NCBI GenBank assembly: GCA_033964015.1
Contig: CM066925.1
Span: 7,395,998 to 7,459,997 of the forward strand
Source of the DNA: Scolanthus callimorphus
Lineage: Eukaryota; Cnidaria; Anthozoa; Actiniaria; Edwardsiidae
Length of the DNA: 64,000 bases
Direction of reading: 5' to 3'
A program made the translations under genes and the position numbers. The number at the start of each line of letters is the position of its first letter. The stretch's first letter is position 1. The notes beneath the pieces are model-generated. The model was not told where the DNA came from, made no database searches, and saw only the letters and a program-made list of their open reading frames with translations. Positions 63,921-64,000 of the stretch are shown piece after piece.

Positions 63921-64000
63921 AAACATGACGAAAGATCGCCAAAGCGACTGAAGCGAAGCAATTGCAACCTACAGCCTTCAATCACATCGCACGGCGAATG

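Overview
This is a eukaryotic, animal-like genomic window. Genes are split by GT-AG introns, there are two C2H2 zinc-finger genes with a third cut off at the left edge, and the non-coding DNA is crowded with short inverted-repeat transposons, DIRS and LINE remnants, and Tc1/IS630-like and PIF/Harbinger DNA transposons. The mix looks most like a cnidarian such as a stony coral; that is inference, because no species-specific marker was searched.

Layout. 1-0.8 kb: the 3' end of a zinc-finger gene followed by decayed finger remnants. 2.4-3.2 kb (minus): a Sulfotransfer_4-type P-loop gene with one apparent frameshift. 4.85-28.8 kb (minus): a 15-exon TTC38 (tetratricopeptide repeat protein 38) gene that can be read exon by exon. 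Its ~1.4 kb of coding sequence is spread over 24 kb because almost every intron is packed with MITEs, minisatellites and, in intron 2, a ~6 kb inverted structure ending in GGGATCCC satellite. 29-32.6 kb: intergenic DNA with foldback MITEs, one carrying a nested hAT5-like element. 32.7-35.0 kb (minus): a large exon of a C2H2 zinc-finger protein. 35.5-46.2 kb: transposon-rich, including a 9-bp-TSD element whose ends are TCTAGAAA arrays, a foldback rich in TGACGTCA sites, and a deleted DIRS-like retroelement. 47.3-52.4 kb: a complete PIF/Harbinger transposon (TIRs, DDE transposase in two exons, Myb/SANT-like protein in two exons) inserted in frame into an older Tc1/IS630-like transposase pseudogene (47.28-53.3 kb). 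53.56-55.79 kb (plus): a long exon of a second zinc-finger gene with about 20 finger units. 56-64 kb: further foldbacks, a small unidentified two-exon gene end, LINE pieces, a tRNA-Trp-like copy and a possible signal-peptide exon.

Three points stand out. (1) The Harbinger transposon is nested, and its Myb/SANT gene is itself truncated by a 77-bp foldback. (2) Several tiny palindromes of unrelated sequence sit between perfect 8-12 bp direct repeats; two of them can be proved to be insertions because they interrupt readable proteins. (3) The breaks found in the two host-type genes are all explained by loss of one G:C pair from a short G or C run, which looks more like consensus error than gene death.
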